A stretch of DNA of 64,000 bases from Paguma larvata (Eukaryota > Chordata > Mammalia > Carnivora > Viverridae): assembly GCA_030068075.1 (NCBI GenBank), contig CM057826.1, forward strand, positions 45,600,558 through 45,664,557. Reading direction: 5' to 3'. Position 1 is the first letter of the stretch. Every line of letters begins with the position of its first letter. The translations under genes and the position numbers were made by a program. Shown here in pieces: positions 46,791-57,984 of this stretch. Under the pieces are notes generated by a model. That model ran no database searches. It was not told where the DNA came from and saw only the letters and a program-made list of their open reading frames with translations.

Positions 46791-46982
46791 AGTGCTGCTC
46801 GGAGTGCAGTCCAGACACCAGCAGCATCAGCATCACCTAAGCTTGTGAGCCATGCAAATTCTCAGGACTTTCCCTAGACTTATTAAATCAGAACAGCTTA
46901 AAGCGAGGTCCAGGAATCTGTGTTTAAACAAGCCTTCAAGATAATTCATTTGCCTTGCTAAAAGTTGAAAACCACTGCTAAG
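46791..46982 (-). mobile_element. MER5A (hAT-Charlie), antisense
   Basis: CTCGGAGTGCAGTCCAGACACCAGCAGCATCAGCATCACC, ATGCAAATTCTCAGGAC, TCTGTGTTTAAACAAGCC and AAAGTTGAAAACCACTGC match the MER5A reverse complement from end to end. Confidence 0.88.
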
Positions 46983-47229
46983 CCTGATCCTTGAGCTCTG
47001 AAAAAGAAGAGAGTTTTAGAAAATCTTGGGTCTAAAAACTAGGACACTCTCAGAAAATTGATACACCTAAGTGTCTGTGTATATGTGTACGGAAACACAC
47101 ACGTATATTTATGAATACATCCATATGGCATTGAAAGAGAAAGTAAAAACTTTCCAAATGCCAAAAACAAAGTGTACTGAGGCTTTAATCATTGCGTCTG
47201 ACATAAGGAAAAGTTAAAAGAAATAGATA

Positions 47230-48555
47230 ATAAAAAGTAATGTTAGAATAGCTGCTATTGTGAATAAATGGATCAGTGGAACACAATTCTACATTAGACC
47301 CACACATGTACAATTAAGTGGCCTTCAACAAGAGTACCATGTGAATTCAGTGGGGTAAGAAAACTGCTTTAATAAATACTGCTTTAACAACTGGATATTT
47401 ACTTGAAAAAATGAAGAATCTAAACTCCTACCTTATCCCATACATAAAAATCAATTTGAATCAAATTGCACACTGAAAAGTAAAAGCTAAACCAACAAAG
47501 ACAGTAGAAGAAAAATGAAAATACCTTTGTAACTTCAGAAGACAGGTGTTGTGTTTTGTTTTGTTTTTGTTTTTGTTTTTAAAGAACATGAAAGCACACA
47601 CCATAAGAGGGAAAAAATGCATAGAACTTCGTGAAAATTAGAAACTCTATTGATTGAAAACACAACTAAGAAAATAGATGCCCCACAGACTGGGAGAGAA
47701 TATTTGTAACACATATATCTAACATGTACATAAAAGGCACTTCGTACAGTAAGACACAGAATGGCCAATGAAGAGAAGCCATGGTATTGGATATAACTTG
47801 CCATCAGGGAGACACAAATTAAATCATGAGATATCACTACACACCTATCAGAATAGCTAAGATCAGTCTTGACTAAAGTGTTAATCTTAATCAGTCTTGA
47901 CAAGTGTTTGTCAAGACACAGAACCTTTCGGTCACTCCAGAAATTTCCCTCATTTATGAGCAACTGGAGCTCTCGTATGTAAAATGCTCCAGTTTGATTT
48001 GGTAGTTCCTTTGAAAGAATGATCTGGTAGTTTCTTAGAAAGTTACACAACACTCTTTCCCAAGAGCCAGAAAATCTAGTCCTAGATATTCATCCAAGTG
48101 GCTTGAAAACCTTTGCTGGTAGTGGCATTTTTTAGTAACAATCTCATGCTGAAAGTTACTCAGATGTCCACCAACAGGAAAATGGATGAACTCTGGTATA
48201 TTTGTAAAATGAAATATTATTTAAAAATAAAAAGGAACATTATACAGATAAACATAATAACATGAATGGGTTTCAAAAACAGTATGATCAAAATTACTTA
48301 ATAAAAAGTACTTATTTTAGGATTTATGTGAAATTGTAGAATAATCAGAACTACCAACAATAGAAATCATTCAGTGCTCATTCAGTTCTGGTGTGATGGC
48401 GATTACCTACCTAATTTAGAACAGTACTTGAGGGAAATCTCTGGAGCGACAGAAAGGTTCTGTGTCTTGACAAACATTTGTCAAAACTGATTAAATGGCA
48501 TATTCACTAAGCATTTCACTATAGGTAAATCACGTACATAAAAATGCATAAGATA
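47230..48555 (+). mobile_element. LINE-1 3' part, sense
   Basis: GGATCAGTGGAACACAATTC, AACTGGATATTTACTTG, GACTGGGAGAGAATATTTGTAACAC, GAATGGCCAATGAAG, GATATCACTACACACCTATCAG, then TGTCCACCAACAGGAAAATGGATG and the 3' UTR TTTGTCAAAACTGATTAAATGG give ORF2-end and 3'-UTR landmarks in order. The 172-codon minus-strand frame at 47535-48053 is antisense to this element. TGACAAGTGTTTGTCA near 47900 is a small palindrome. Confidence 0.82.
47551..47581. repeat. (GTTTT)n short tandem repeat in LINE-1
   Basis: GTTTT and GTTTTT units, about six copies, interrupting the LINE-1 ORF2 remnant. Confidence 0.85.
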
Positions 48556-48559
48556 TTTT

Positions 48560-48790
48560 TTTAAACTCCCATTTATTGAGTGCTTAGTCAGAAGTGCCAA
48601 TTTTAGTATATGAACTCATGCAATCCTTGAAACAATTTTAGGGTTGGCGTGATTTTTCCTAGTTGCCAGATAGGGAAGTGCGTCCTGAGAAATGCTGATT
48701 AACTCCAAGCCCTATTGCTTGGTTGCAGAGGCTGAATTCAAGAGTAGGTCCTGTCGTCTCCAAAATTTGTCGTAGCCATCGTGTTATACC
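48560..48790 (-). mobile_element. MIR SINE, antisense
   Basis: CCCATTTATTGAGTGCTTAGTC, TGAACTCATGCAATCCTTGAAAC and GAGGCTGAATTCAAGAGTAGGTCC follow reversed MIR. Confidence 0.72.
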
Positions 48791-49109
48791 TTCAGCATAA
48801 GTGTTCCTGGCTCCATTTATTTCTACATCAACTGTGAGGCAGTCATCCCCTGGAAGAAGTTTCCAGAATGGCCAATGAAGGACACTGGTTATTAAATACA
48901 TGAATTTGTTATTTTCCTGATAACTCAGTGGGAGAGGGTATAAAAAGTGAATAGCAAATATTATTAGCACCTTCAGGGATCATTGCTTTAGAGTGTTCTA
49001 ATGCAGGCCTGTTTTCTCAGTGTGATCCTTCTGGATTATGGAACCTAATATAAAGTCGTACCACCAACTGTAAAACATGTGGTTTAGAAAACACTATGTG
49101 ATGACTGGC
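48791..49109. other. unique sequence, nothing recognised
   Basis: No assignable repeat or exon. Confidence 0.35.
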
Positions 49110-49325
49110 AGAAGGACCATTGTTTAATCAAGAGCCCTAGAGTGAGCCTGCCTGGGTTCAAGTGTGGGCTCCTCCTCTTTCTGGACAAATGACCAGTAGT
49201 GAGTCAGTGAGCTCCCAGCCTCAGTATCTTCATTTGTGGGATGGGGATGATTCTCCTGCATCCTTGGTAGAGTTACAGTGGCAATTAAATGAAATCCTGC
49301 TTGTAAAGTGCTAGAATGTGCTGGT
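49110..49325 (+). mobile_element. MIR SINE, sense
   Basis: AAGAGCCCTAGAGTGAGCCTGCCTGGGTTCAAG, TTCATTTGTGGGATGGGGATGAT, AATTAAATGAAATCCTGC and GTAAAGTGCTAGAA give a near-complete MIR. Confidence 0.85.
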
Positions 49326-50822
49326 TTACTTTAGTCTCTTTATAAATATGAAGCAGCTGTTTCTGGTTTAGAGATCACATGAGCAATGACCCTCCTGAGA
49401 AGGAGGATTAACATTGTTGTCCATTCAATGTGGCCTCTGAGTCAGTGTGTGTATTCATATGTTCACTTACCTAAAGCTGAAAGCAAAATACTGTCGTTTT
49501 CGAACAACTGGATCTGTTTAATTATAGAAATTGAGAAACTCTGGAAAAAGTTGACCCTGTTGTCAAAAAAAAAAGTTTAAATAATATGTAGGAAATTGTG
49601 TCGTGGGAGAACTGTCACTAAATGTACATATTACAGTTCATCTGTCCAGAGTGATTGAAAGGGAGTCTGAAGCTACTTAACAGGGTTAATGGATATCAGC
49701 AAGGTTAATTATCTTGGGAACACTGAAGAGCTGTATTCCTCTGTGCTTCTCTGATTTGTGATACTGTCATATTATTTTTTCGTGACACTTGGGCATCAGT
49801 CTTTATTTTAGCTATGCTCTTGAGAGTCTCAATTTCCATGGTCAAACTTAAAATCCAGAGATATTACAGATAGGTGCAAGTTAACAGTGTGTTTCCTATA
49901 AAGCGCAAATTAATCAGTTTATTGCCAACCGGCCTTGTAAGTAGAAAATCTCTACACACTTCCAAAAAATGTAATGAAAGGGAAACTTAAAACTGCTTTT
50001 GAGGATAGTTTTTGTCATTGGTTCTGATTGTCACCACTAAGTGGGGGAAGGTGGGTGTCTTAGGAGAGAACCCTTCAGAAACTGTCAGGGTGTGTGTGAT
50101 GTGTGTGTGTACAAATGTGTGTTTCCCCTTGGAATATTTTTCCCCAATAAATTATTCTGGTTTTGTACAAGTGTTAGTATTGATGTGGATCACTTTTGCG
50201 CTTACTGTTTCCTTTAGAAGTGGAAATAGTGGTTTCTATATTTTGTACACCTCCCAGCACATTAGCAGAACTGGGGCTAACTTATCACGTCTTCTGATGG
50301 CCCTTCTCATGGTTTGCTTCAGCCCTCATTGCATTTCTCCTGAAATTCATCATGCATCAACGTTTCATCTCTCATAATAAACATCTTGCTGTCAGACATG
50401 AAAGCATCAGCAGAACTGCTTCCTTCTGAAAGAAAGAGAATCTTGCTGGAGAATCTACAGTGTTGCTTTCTGCAGCTGGCTTTGTTTCCTTATTCAAGCA
50501 ATTTATGACAACTACAGTTTTGAGCAGAGGCATTGTGCCGAGTTTGCTACCTGGTATCTGTAGGACACCTACCCACTCTTGTGGTTCTCGGTTTCCTCAT
50601 ATGGAAAATGGGAATTCAGATCACATAAGCCTAAGAATATTCTAGATTTCAGCAAATAGTCAAGTTTCACTTCAGATAAATGAGTAATTAACGGTAATGC
50701 ATCTACATACTCTGGGCATGTTTGACACCTGTCTGTAAGGATCAAACATGGAATATGAAGGTCCAAACAGATGCAGATAAATAAATTTAAAATTCTATGC
50801 CAAATGTCTTGTTGAATTTTAT
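49326..50822. other. mostly unique; short MIR core at about 50570-50625
   Basis: GGTTCTCGGTTTCCTCATATGGAAAATGGG is a MIR core remnant. A (GT)n stretch lies near 50089-50112. The 121-codon plus-strand frame at 50012-50377 runs through that stretch and has no domain. Confidence 0.4.
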
Positions 50823-51271
50823 TTTTGTGTAAATTGTTAAAAATTTTTATTGAGTTCACTTAAACAAAACAGTTCACTTGTTCTCCCACATCGAACTCCC
50901 TGCCTCTTACAATCGCCAATCTGTTCTCCATGAGCTTGGGTGGTTGTCCTCATTCAAGTGAGATCATGCAGTGGTTGTGTTTCTCTGCCCCATTCATTTT
51001 CACTGGGTCTGATGCCCTCCATCTCCATTTATGTTGTTGCAAATAACAAAATGTCATTCTTTTATATGGCTGAGTAACATTCCATTGTGCATTGCTACTA
51101 CAACTTCTTTATCTGTTTATCCATTGACACTTGGGTTGTTTCCCTATCTTGACTGTTGTAAATAATGCTGCCTGTGAACATGGGGGCATACATATCTTTT
51201 CAAATCATTCTTGTTTTCTTCAGATAAACCCAGAAGTAGAATTGCTGAATCATAGACTATTTCTATTTTTA

Positions 51272-51479
51272 TTTACTTTTTATTTTTTTAATGCTTCTTT
51301 ATTTTCGAGAGCGCGAAGGAGCCTGCAAGAGGCAGAGAGAGAGGGGGACAGAGGATCTGAAGCGGGCTTTGTGCCATCAGCATAGAGCCCAATGTGGGGG
51401 CTCAATCCCTTGATCTGTGAGGTCACAACCTGAGCTGGAACTAAGGGTCGGATGCTTAACTGAGCTACACAGGCACCCA
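51272..51479 (-). mobile_element. Can-SINE nested in LINE-1, antisense
   Basis: Complete body. Perfect 14-bp target duplication TATTTCTATTTTTA at 51258-51271 and 51482-51495. Confidence 0.94.
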
Positions 51480-51771
51480 GATATTTCTATTTTTAATTTC
51501 TTGAGCAATCTCCATATTGTTTTCCATATAGTTTTCACCAATTAGAATTTCTATCAATAGTGCACAAGGGTTACTTTTTTCCACATCTTCACCAATACTT
51601 GATGTTTCTTGTCTTTTTGGTAATAGGCATTCTAACAGGTGAGAGGTGGTGTTGTCTCGTTGTGGATCTGATTTGTGTTTCCCTGATGATTAGTGATGCT
51701 GAGGATGTTTTTATGCCCCTGTTGTCCATCTAGGTCTTCTTTGGAAAAATGTATATTCAGATCTGCCCATT

Positions 51772-51991
51772 AAAAATGTTTTTTAATGTTTATTTTTGAG
51801 AGAAAGAGAGAGAGGGAGGGAGACTCAGAGCAGGAGAGGGGCAGAGAGAGAGGGAGACACAGAATGTGAAGCAGGCTTCAGGCTCTGAGCTGTCAGCACA
51901 GAGCCCAATGCGGGACTTGAACTCATGGACTATGAGATCACGACCTGAGCCAAAGTTGGACACTTAACCAACTGAGCCACCCAGGTGCCCC
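51772..51991 (-). mobile_element. Can-SINE nested in LINE-1, antisense
   Basis: Complete and close to consensus. Target duplication AGATCTGCCCATT (51759-51771) and AGATCTGCTTATT (51992-52004), 11 of 13. Confidence 0.95.
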
Positions 51992-52284
51992 AGATCTGCT
52001 TATTTTTTAAATGAGATTTTTGTTTGGTATTGATTTGTAGGAGTTTTTTAAAACATATGATTATTAGCCCCATATCATTTACATGATTTGTAATGACTTT
52101 CTCCCATTCAGTCTGTTGCCTTTTCATTTTGTTGATAGTTTCTTTGTTGTGCATAATGTTATTCTTTTGATATTGTCCCACTTGTTTGTTATTTATTGCT
52201 TTTGTTGCCTTTGTTCTTGGTGTTTTGAAAACATCATGGCCAAGTCCTGTGTCAAGGTGTCCGTTTGATGGCAGTCAAAGAATT

Positions 52285-53400
52285 GGAGCTCCAGACTAGG
52301 GCCTAAGCTCCTTCCCAGGAGATACTGGCAAGCCGGAGCAAGTCAGAGGGCACCAAGATGGCATTCACAGTTAGGTTCCTTGAGAACAACTCCGTAGGCC
52401 ACTCAGTTGTGCCAAACCTGAAGTCTGCCTCTCTGAAGCTCCATAACAAGGAGAGCAGCCTCCTTCACAGAAAGACTAGTGGGTGTGCCTCAATCCACTC
52501 TCTGTGCACTGCTCTGGGAGCAGTAGCCTACCAAGAACCATCATGCCATTTGCTACAGTCTTGCGAGACTCAGGAATGCAAGCTCCTCTGACCTCTAGAA
52601 CCAGTGATCAAGGGGAGTCTCCTGAGTGTTAGCTGCAAAAAGCCAGCACTAGATGCGTGCAAATATCCCTTTCCATGGATGTGTTCTGGAACACAGCAGG
52701 GGGAGCATGAAGATTGTGCCCACCCTCCAAGGTCTGTGGAAGGTCTTGATGCTTGTTTGATTAGAAGCCTGCTCCTCAGGCCATAGTCATGATGATTAAC
52801 AATAGACCTCCACAGAAAAGACCAGGCTGATGGGTCTGTTGCCTCTTGCTGTGCCCAGGGGGTGGTAGCTGTTTAAGAGCTCTTTCTCTTTTGGTTACAG
52901 TCCTTTGGGACCTACAAGCATAAGCCCCACTAGCCTACAAGGTGGGCCATGCAGAGAGGCCCCCTGGCAGCAGTCACACAAATTAGAGTGCCAGACAGGG
53001 TTATGAGCTCCTTTCTGGGTGATGCCAATTATATTCTCACGTGACCAGGAATACAAGCTCCCTATGGCACCCAGTGTTAGGCAGTCTATCTCCTGAGCAG
53101 CAGCTGCCAAAGTCAGGGCACCAACTGCATGAAAAAGACTCCCTTCCAGGTGCCTGAGCACAGCAAAGGGAGAGCATGAAGATATGCACCTGCCAGTCTC
53201 AATCCACAGAGAGTTGTCCAGCAGGTCTCATATGAGTGTGTTAACACTAGATGCCTGCCCTTCAGTCCAAGGTTTTAGTATAAGCAGATGAGCCTCCTTC
53301 ATTTGAAGTCTAGGTGCCATCAGCTGCCTCTGAGTTGTGCCCTGGGGGGAGTGAGTCTGAGCCCGCTTTCTGACCCTTTAAGAGCTGTTTCTCAGATGCT
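52285..53400 (-). repeat. ~475-bp direct repeats in LINE-1 5'-UTR-like segment
   Basis: AGGAATGCAAGCTCC near 52571 recurs as AGGAATACAAGCTCC near 53048. Downstream, TCTCCTGAG, GGGAGCATGAAGAT/AGAGCATGAAGATA, the TGTGCCC(A/T)GGGGG box and TTTAAGAGCT recur in the same order and spacing. A partial extra unit (CCAGACTAGGGCCTAAGCTCC near 52290, CCAGACAGGGTTATGAGCTCC near 52989) is also seen. Tandem monomers in the 5' UTR are known from some LINE-1 lineages. Confidence 0.7.
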
Positions 53401-53904
53401 ACTCTCTTGAGAGTCTCTAGATAGGAGTTGTGTTGGATTTCAAAATGAGGTGCTTTTAGCTTGTCTCTCATGTGGATGTCTTAAAAGCTGATGTGCATGA
53501 GGTAGGGTTTGAATCCTTTGCTCCTCAGGGGGAAGCTCTGGGTTTTGAGTTTGCTCCCAGTGCCAGGGATGGGATTGACAGTGAGTTAGTGTCTCAGCTT
53601 CTCTTACTGGCTTTCATATAGTTTTCTTCTCATTTTCTTGATGTATGATCCTCACTCGGGTAGTCTTTAGGTATCTTAAGAGGAAATTGTTTCATGTGTA
53701 GCTGCAGACTCTGTGTTCACGGCAGGAGGTTCAGAATCTTACTGTGCCACTGTCTTGAATGGGAACCCTACTTGTTGAATTTTTGCTCTCGTTGTATAGC
53801 CTGAGATGTGAGAATACCATTCAGAAAGTCTTATTTGGGATATAGTCTAATTTTTTTTCTGTTATTCTAGAGGTCTTTTTTTCTTTGTACTTAAAGTAGT
53901 TGCT

Positions 53905-54020
53905 CTTGAGAGGATATCCTATTCGACAGATGGGGAAACTGAGGAACAAAGATATTAAGTAACTTTCTGAAAACTATCCTGGTAGATTAAGAAACACTAG
54001 GATCTTTGGTTTAGGCTCTT
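53905..54020 (-). mobile_element. MIR SINE, antisense
   Basis: GACAGATGGGGAAACTGAGGAACAAAGATATTAAGTAACTTTC matches the reversed MIR core strongly. Confidence 0.75.
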
Positions 54021-54684
54021 TAAATGTGTGTGATGGGCCCAGCTCCATTCACAGAATGTTTCTTCCTGCCCTGAAGCATACTTGATACAAGAAATCTGCT
54101 TCACTGCTCTTTGATTCTACTTCCCAATGTGGTAGCACCTTTTTGCCTGTATGTTTTGTTTCTAATTCAAAGAGCTACCATTTTAGGAATAGTCTCCTCT
54201 TGACAGTTTCTGAGGAAAAGATGTGTGTTTCTCCCCCTGAGCATGATGTTTTGCAGTCTGTTTGTTTCCTTGAGCTGAATTTTACCCAAGGCCTTTGAAA
54301 ATAACAAAACCTGAGTTGTTGCTGTGTTCAGAATCTGGCATGGATTGAGATCTCCTTTGCCAGGTTAAAACATCTACACAACCCCATCACTCCCACCAAC
54401 AATGACAATGACAAAATGGCCATTTTAACTTTTCCTGCAACTGGGCATGGTGTTTTTAGAACTATGCAAATACAACCTAGGTTAAAAATCTACGAACTGC
54501 AAATTTGCATCTACCATTGATTTTTCTTCTTGGAAAGACTTTCTCTTCCACTTGCTTATTCTTCTCCTTGGCTGCTAACCCCACCCCCACTTTGCCATTT
54601 CTTTTTCATGATGGTTTTTCAGATGTTCACACCAGCATTTTCTTGATCTTTAGCTTGAGTTGCAAAGTTGATGTATGCCTATCC
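54021..54684. other. unique sequence, nothing recognised
   Basis: No assignable repeat or exon. Confidence 0.4.
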
Positions 54685-54735
54685 CATGTTTGTTGTGAGG
54701 ATCAAATGGGAATACTTGGGAAAATGCTTGGAAAA
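54685..54735 (+). mobile_element. MIR 3' fragment, sense
   Basis: GTTTGTTGTGAGGATCAAATGGG and AAATGCTTGGAAA match the MIR 3' core. Confidence 0.6.
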
Positions 54736-54789
54736 TCCCCCCTGAAGAACTGTCCAAAAGCCTCGATGTGCAATACACAATCTTCCTGT

Positions 54790-55120
54790 TCGATTCTGTC
54801 TGTGTGGCAGCTCTTTCTGCTATTCTCTCACTTTCTCTGTACCCCCAGTCTTTGCACCTGCTGCAGTGACCTTCTCCATTTTTCTAGAAATGTGCCCTGT
54901 CCTTTTAAATCACCACTCCTTTGTACCTACTGGTCCTTTTGCCCATAGTGCCCATCCCTACTCCCCCACCAAACCAAACCAAACCAAACCAAACAAAAAA
55001 ACCTAAAAAAATTACTCATTTTTTAAGATCCAATTCATGGGAAGCCTTTTGGGACTCCCCTGAGCCCTATATCAATTCTTCTCTTTGACTCCATGATAGT
55101 TTTTTTCAAACCTTCATTAT
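54790..55120 (+). mobile_element. L2 LINE fragment, sense
   Basis: CAGTCTTTGCACCTGCTGC, TAGAAATGTGCCCTGTCC, then TTTTAAGATCCAATTCATGGGAAGCC and CCCCTGAGC follow the L2 ORF2 end. The 147-codon plus-strand frame at 54505-54948 overlaps it and is not a gene. Confidence 0.6.
54971..54994. repeat. (AAACC)n short tandem repeat
   Basis: Four AAACC units plus a partial one, inside the L2 remnant. Confidence 0.9.
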
Positions 55121-57424
55121 CACTGTTAGGATGAAAGAGGTCATTATTATTGTGTTTGGAAATCACTCTCCTTCAGTGGAATCCATCCTTCCTTTTCTGA
55201 ATGTATATGCTGGTTCCCAACTCTTTGCAGAAAATAGTACTTAACAGGCATGAGAATGGACAGAGGGTGCATAAGTATATCGTAGAATGGATTCAGATTA
55301 AAAATAGGTCAGTTTCTCCAGGATGATTGGTTCTATTTGAATTGCTAAATTTTCTTTTTGGTTGCTTTCTATTTTGTCATTGGCTTCTATCTGCTTCTGA
55401 TTTTTTAATCTGTATAATCTACTTTAGAGGTCTTCTATTACTTTATTTTGGGCTACACTACCTTTATTATTTGTCTCTCTTACATGGCACTGTTCATGAC
55501 AGCCTTTCTCAAGTCTTCACTCTGACTACAGGGTTAGTGCCCACCTTGTATGTGCTTCATCTCTCCTTTGCTGTGCCCTGTGCAAACATCGCCTATTAAT
55601 CCCAGCTCGGAGCCCTAGAATCCTGCTAACACATCACTCCAGAAAACAACTGATCATAGCATGGGAAGCAAAATGTATTTGCCATTTCTGAACTGGAGGA
55701 TTTCCTTTCCAGAGCTTCCAGTTACTCTTTCCAAGGTTGGGACCTGGTTGCTTAAAGAGTGAATACTTTTAGGTACTCCTTGCCTTCCATGTGTCCAAAG
55801 CATAGCTCCTTCCTTGAGAGATGATAGGTTTTAGGATTTGGGGAAGTTTAACAAGCAGTCAATTTGCTCCATTGGACTTGAGAAGCAAAAATACTTGTGC
55901 AACATTTGGGATGTCTGAAGAGCGGTTTTTGTAGTTTGAATTTGATATAAGTAAATTTTAATGTCCCTGGAGATTATTCAGGTTTTTTTTTCTTAAAAAA
56001 ATTACTCTCTTAACAGAGGATTTTCAAAATATTTTAGATTCCTGAGGATAGATTCAGTGGGAGAGACCTCTTGATTGTGTTTTCTGACAGGTGATGGTCT
56101 TATCTGCAAATAACGTTTTGATGTCATTATTGTGGGTCTAAAAAAGAATATAGGAAAGACTGATGAAAAATTGATTTATAACTGTAATAAAGTTGATAAA
56201 GCTCCCTTCCCCAGAAACAGAAATATAATCCATTCATTGTAGTCACTAATTTTCTGATCTCTTTCTTCAATCACATTACCTCCTATCCGTGACTGTGATG
56301 GAACCAGAGAATTTCTTCCCCGAATTGCTGACCACATGTAAATATAGATTGTCCATATATAATTCCGGAAGTATTTAGATCCACTTAACCCCATCCATGG
56401 ATGAAAAGTTCAGAACTCAACCTATAATGACGTAGAAGATATTTTCACCCTAGTTAATTATTTTTTGGCTTTAATCTTCTCCTCCTTCAGGAGAGAAAAT
56501 ATACACATGAAATAGGAAGAGAGGCCCAAATTTCCTTAAAAGCAAGTATGTGACCTATAGAAGAGATTATAAACATAGAAAACCACCAGAAATAATCTTG
56601 GGCGTTTAATGATATTCATGTAACTGATATCTAAGATTTTACTGGAAGCTGTAGGATTGAACTCAAGCAAATGTGTCTGCTTCTCTCTATATAGTTAAAC
56701 CCCAGTTGGCAATAAGGATGGGAAAAGAGATAAGTAGTATATAAAACTTCAAAATATCTTTGGAAGATTTATAAAGGAAATGCCACTTTTTGATATATAA
56801 ACATAGCTCAGTAAAGACATCGGAGGAAACCACTCACTAGAGCTCTAAACTTGGGAAATATGACAAAGTGTGGGCATAAAGGAGGAAAGAAGTGAAATGA
56901 AAGGAATAATTAAAAATATGCCTGTGGTGTGAATTTTGCTTTGTCTCTTCCCTATTGCTTCTCATTAGCAGAGCTGATAAAATCATTTTACCCCCAGGCA
57001 AAACAAACTGGAAGGATCCTTTGTGAAGACACTAAATGAACTTCCTGTGGGGAAGATGTGGAGCTGTTCAATTGGATGGGTATCCTAGGAAGGTCCTTTG
57101 CCTTCTACCTTTCAACAGGCATCCTAAGCACAAGACGAATTTCCTGCTTGTCCATCTTTGAGGAAACCCAAACAGTGCCGTGGCTCTGTCATACCCATAG
57201 AATGGCCAGGCAGTAGCCATCTTATTCATGTGTTGAACCTAGTGTAAGACTTGAATATAAAAGAGTTTTATAGAGTATGTACATTAAACTTACCTCAATT
57301 CAATTATATTTGATAAGAATATCGAGAAAAATAATTTAAGTAACTGTTCTCCTCAATGAGAGCATGTTCTAGGCTGACAGTGAGATGGGGCACATATTTG
57401 TTAATTTATTAAGTCTCAGTTCTT
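55121..57424. other. unique sequence, 2.3 kb, nothing recognised
   Basis: Possible L2 decay at 55480-55640 (AGTCTTCACTCTG, CTTTGCTGTGCCC); no exon or other family. The 90-codon plus frame at 55327-55599 is Phe/Leu-rich and unsupported. Confidence 0.4.
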
Positions 57425-57434
57425 TCATGCTTTT

Positions 57435-57475
57435 ATTTATTTTTTGTAATGTTTATTTATTTTAAGAAAGGGAGA

Positions 57476-57515
<40 letters not shown>

Positions 57516-57680
57516 CAGAGAGACAGAGAGACAGAGAGACAGACAGAGACAGAATCCCAAGCAGCTTCCCTCCTGTTAGCTCAGAGCCTGACATGGAGCT
57601 CCATCTCACATACCATAAGATCATGACCTGAGCTGAATCAAGAGTCAGATGCTTAACCAACTAAGCGACGCAGGTGGCCC
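57435..57680 (-). mobile_element. Can-SINE, antisense, with internal microsatellite
   Basis: Complete minus-strand body. Target duplication TCATGCTTTT (57425-57434) and TCATGGTTTT (57681-57690). Longer than usual because of the GA/GACAGA expansion. Confidence 0.93.
57481..57550. repeat. (GA)n(GACAGA)n microsatellite in Can-SINE
   Basis: About 13 GA units followed by five GACAGAGA-type units, a compound expansion of the SINE's GA-rich stretch. Confidence 0.92.
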
Positions 57681-57984
57681 TCATGGTTTTCATAGGGTAA
57701 CCACCTCACTGTATTGAATATAACTTGACTTTAAAAAATACATAATGTAATTATTTCATATTGTGTTCAATTTGATTTCTTTCTTCTCTAGAGGAAAACC
57801 TTTGTGATATATTTATTATGAAATATTGGTACTTTTCTACTGGCATTTCAAGGGTTATTTCCACAGTAAATGAATTTTGCCTGAAATATGGGTTCTGGAT
57901 CCTAATCCTTATGTAAGATGACTACCCTGTAAAACAGAGGAAAGTTTATAATAAAATAGTTAACTCACTCTTGCCATTTGTTTT

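Larger units (their letters stand above)
50823..53775 (-). mobile_element. LINE-1, antisense, internally deleted, carrying two SINEs
   Basis: 50823-52265 is antisense 3' UTR and the C-terminal end of ORF2 (CTGAGTAACATTCCATTGTGC, GGGTTGTTTCCCTATCTTG, TTGTAGGAGTTTTTTAAAAC, ACTTTCTCCCATTCAG, AAAACATCATGGCCAAG). From about 52270 the sequence changes to GC-richer, directly repeated sequence that ends with AATTGTTTCATGTGTAGCTGCAG and GTGCCACTGTCTTGAATGG at 53750, resembling the extreme 5' end of carnivore LINE-1 in reverse. ORF1, the endonuclease and the RT core are absent, so 5' UTR appears joined to the last part of ORF2. Two Can-SINEs interrupt the 3' half. Confidence 0.65.

Noticed and set aside
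47535..48053. 172-codon minus-strand frame, the longest in the window
   Set aside because: It lies antisense to a clear sense LINE-1 remnant and includes a GTTTT tandem repeat.
54505..54948. 147-codon plus-strand Cys/Leu/Ser-rich frame resembling a secreted or membrane protein
   Set aside because: Its second half overlaps an L2 remnant; hydrophobicity comes from T/C-rich composition.
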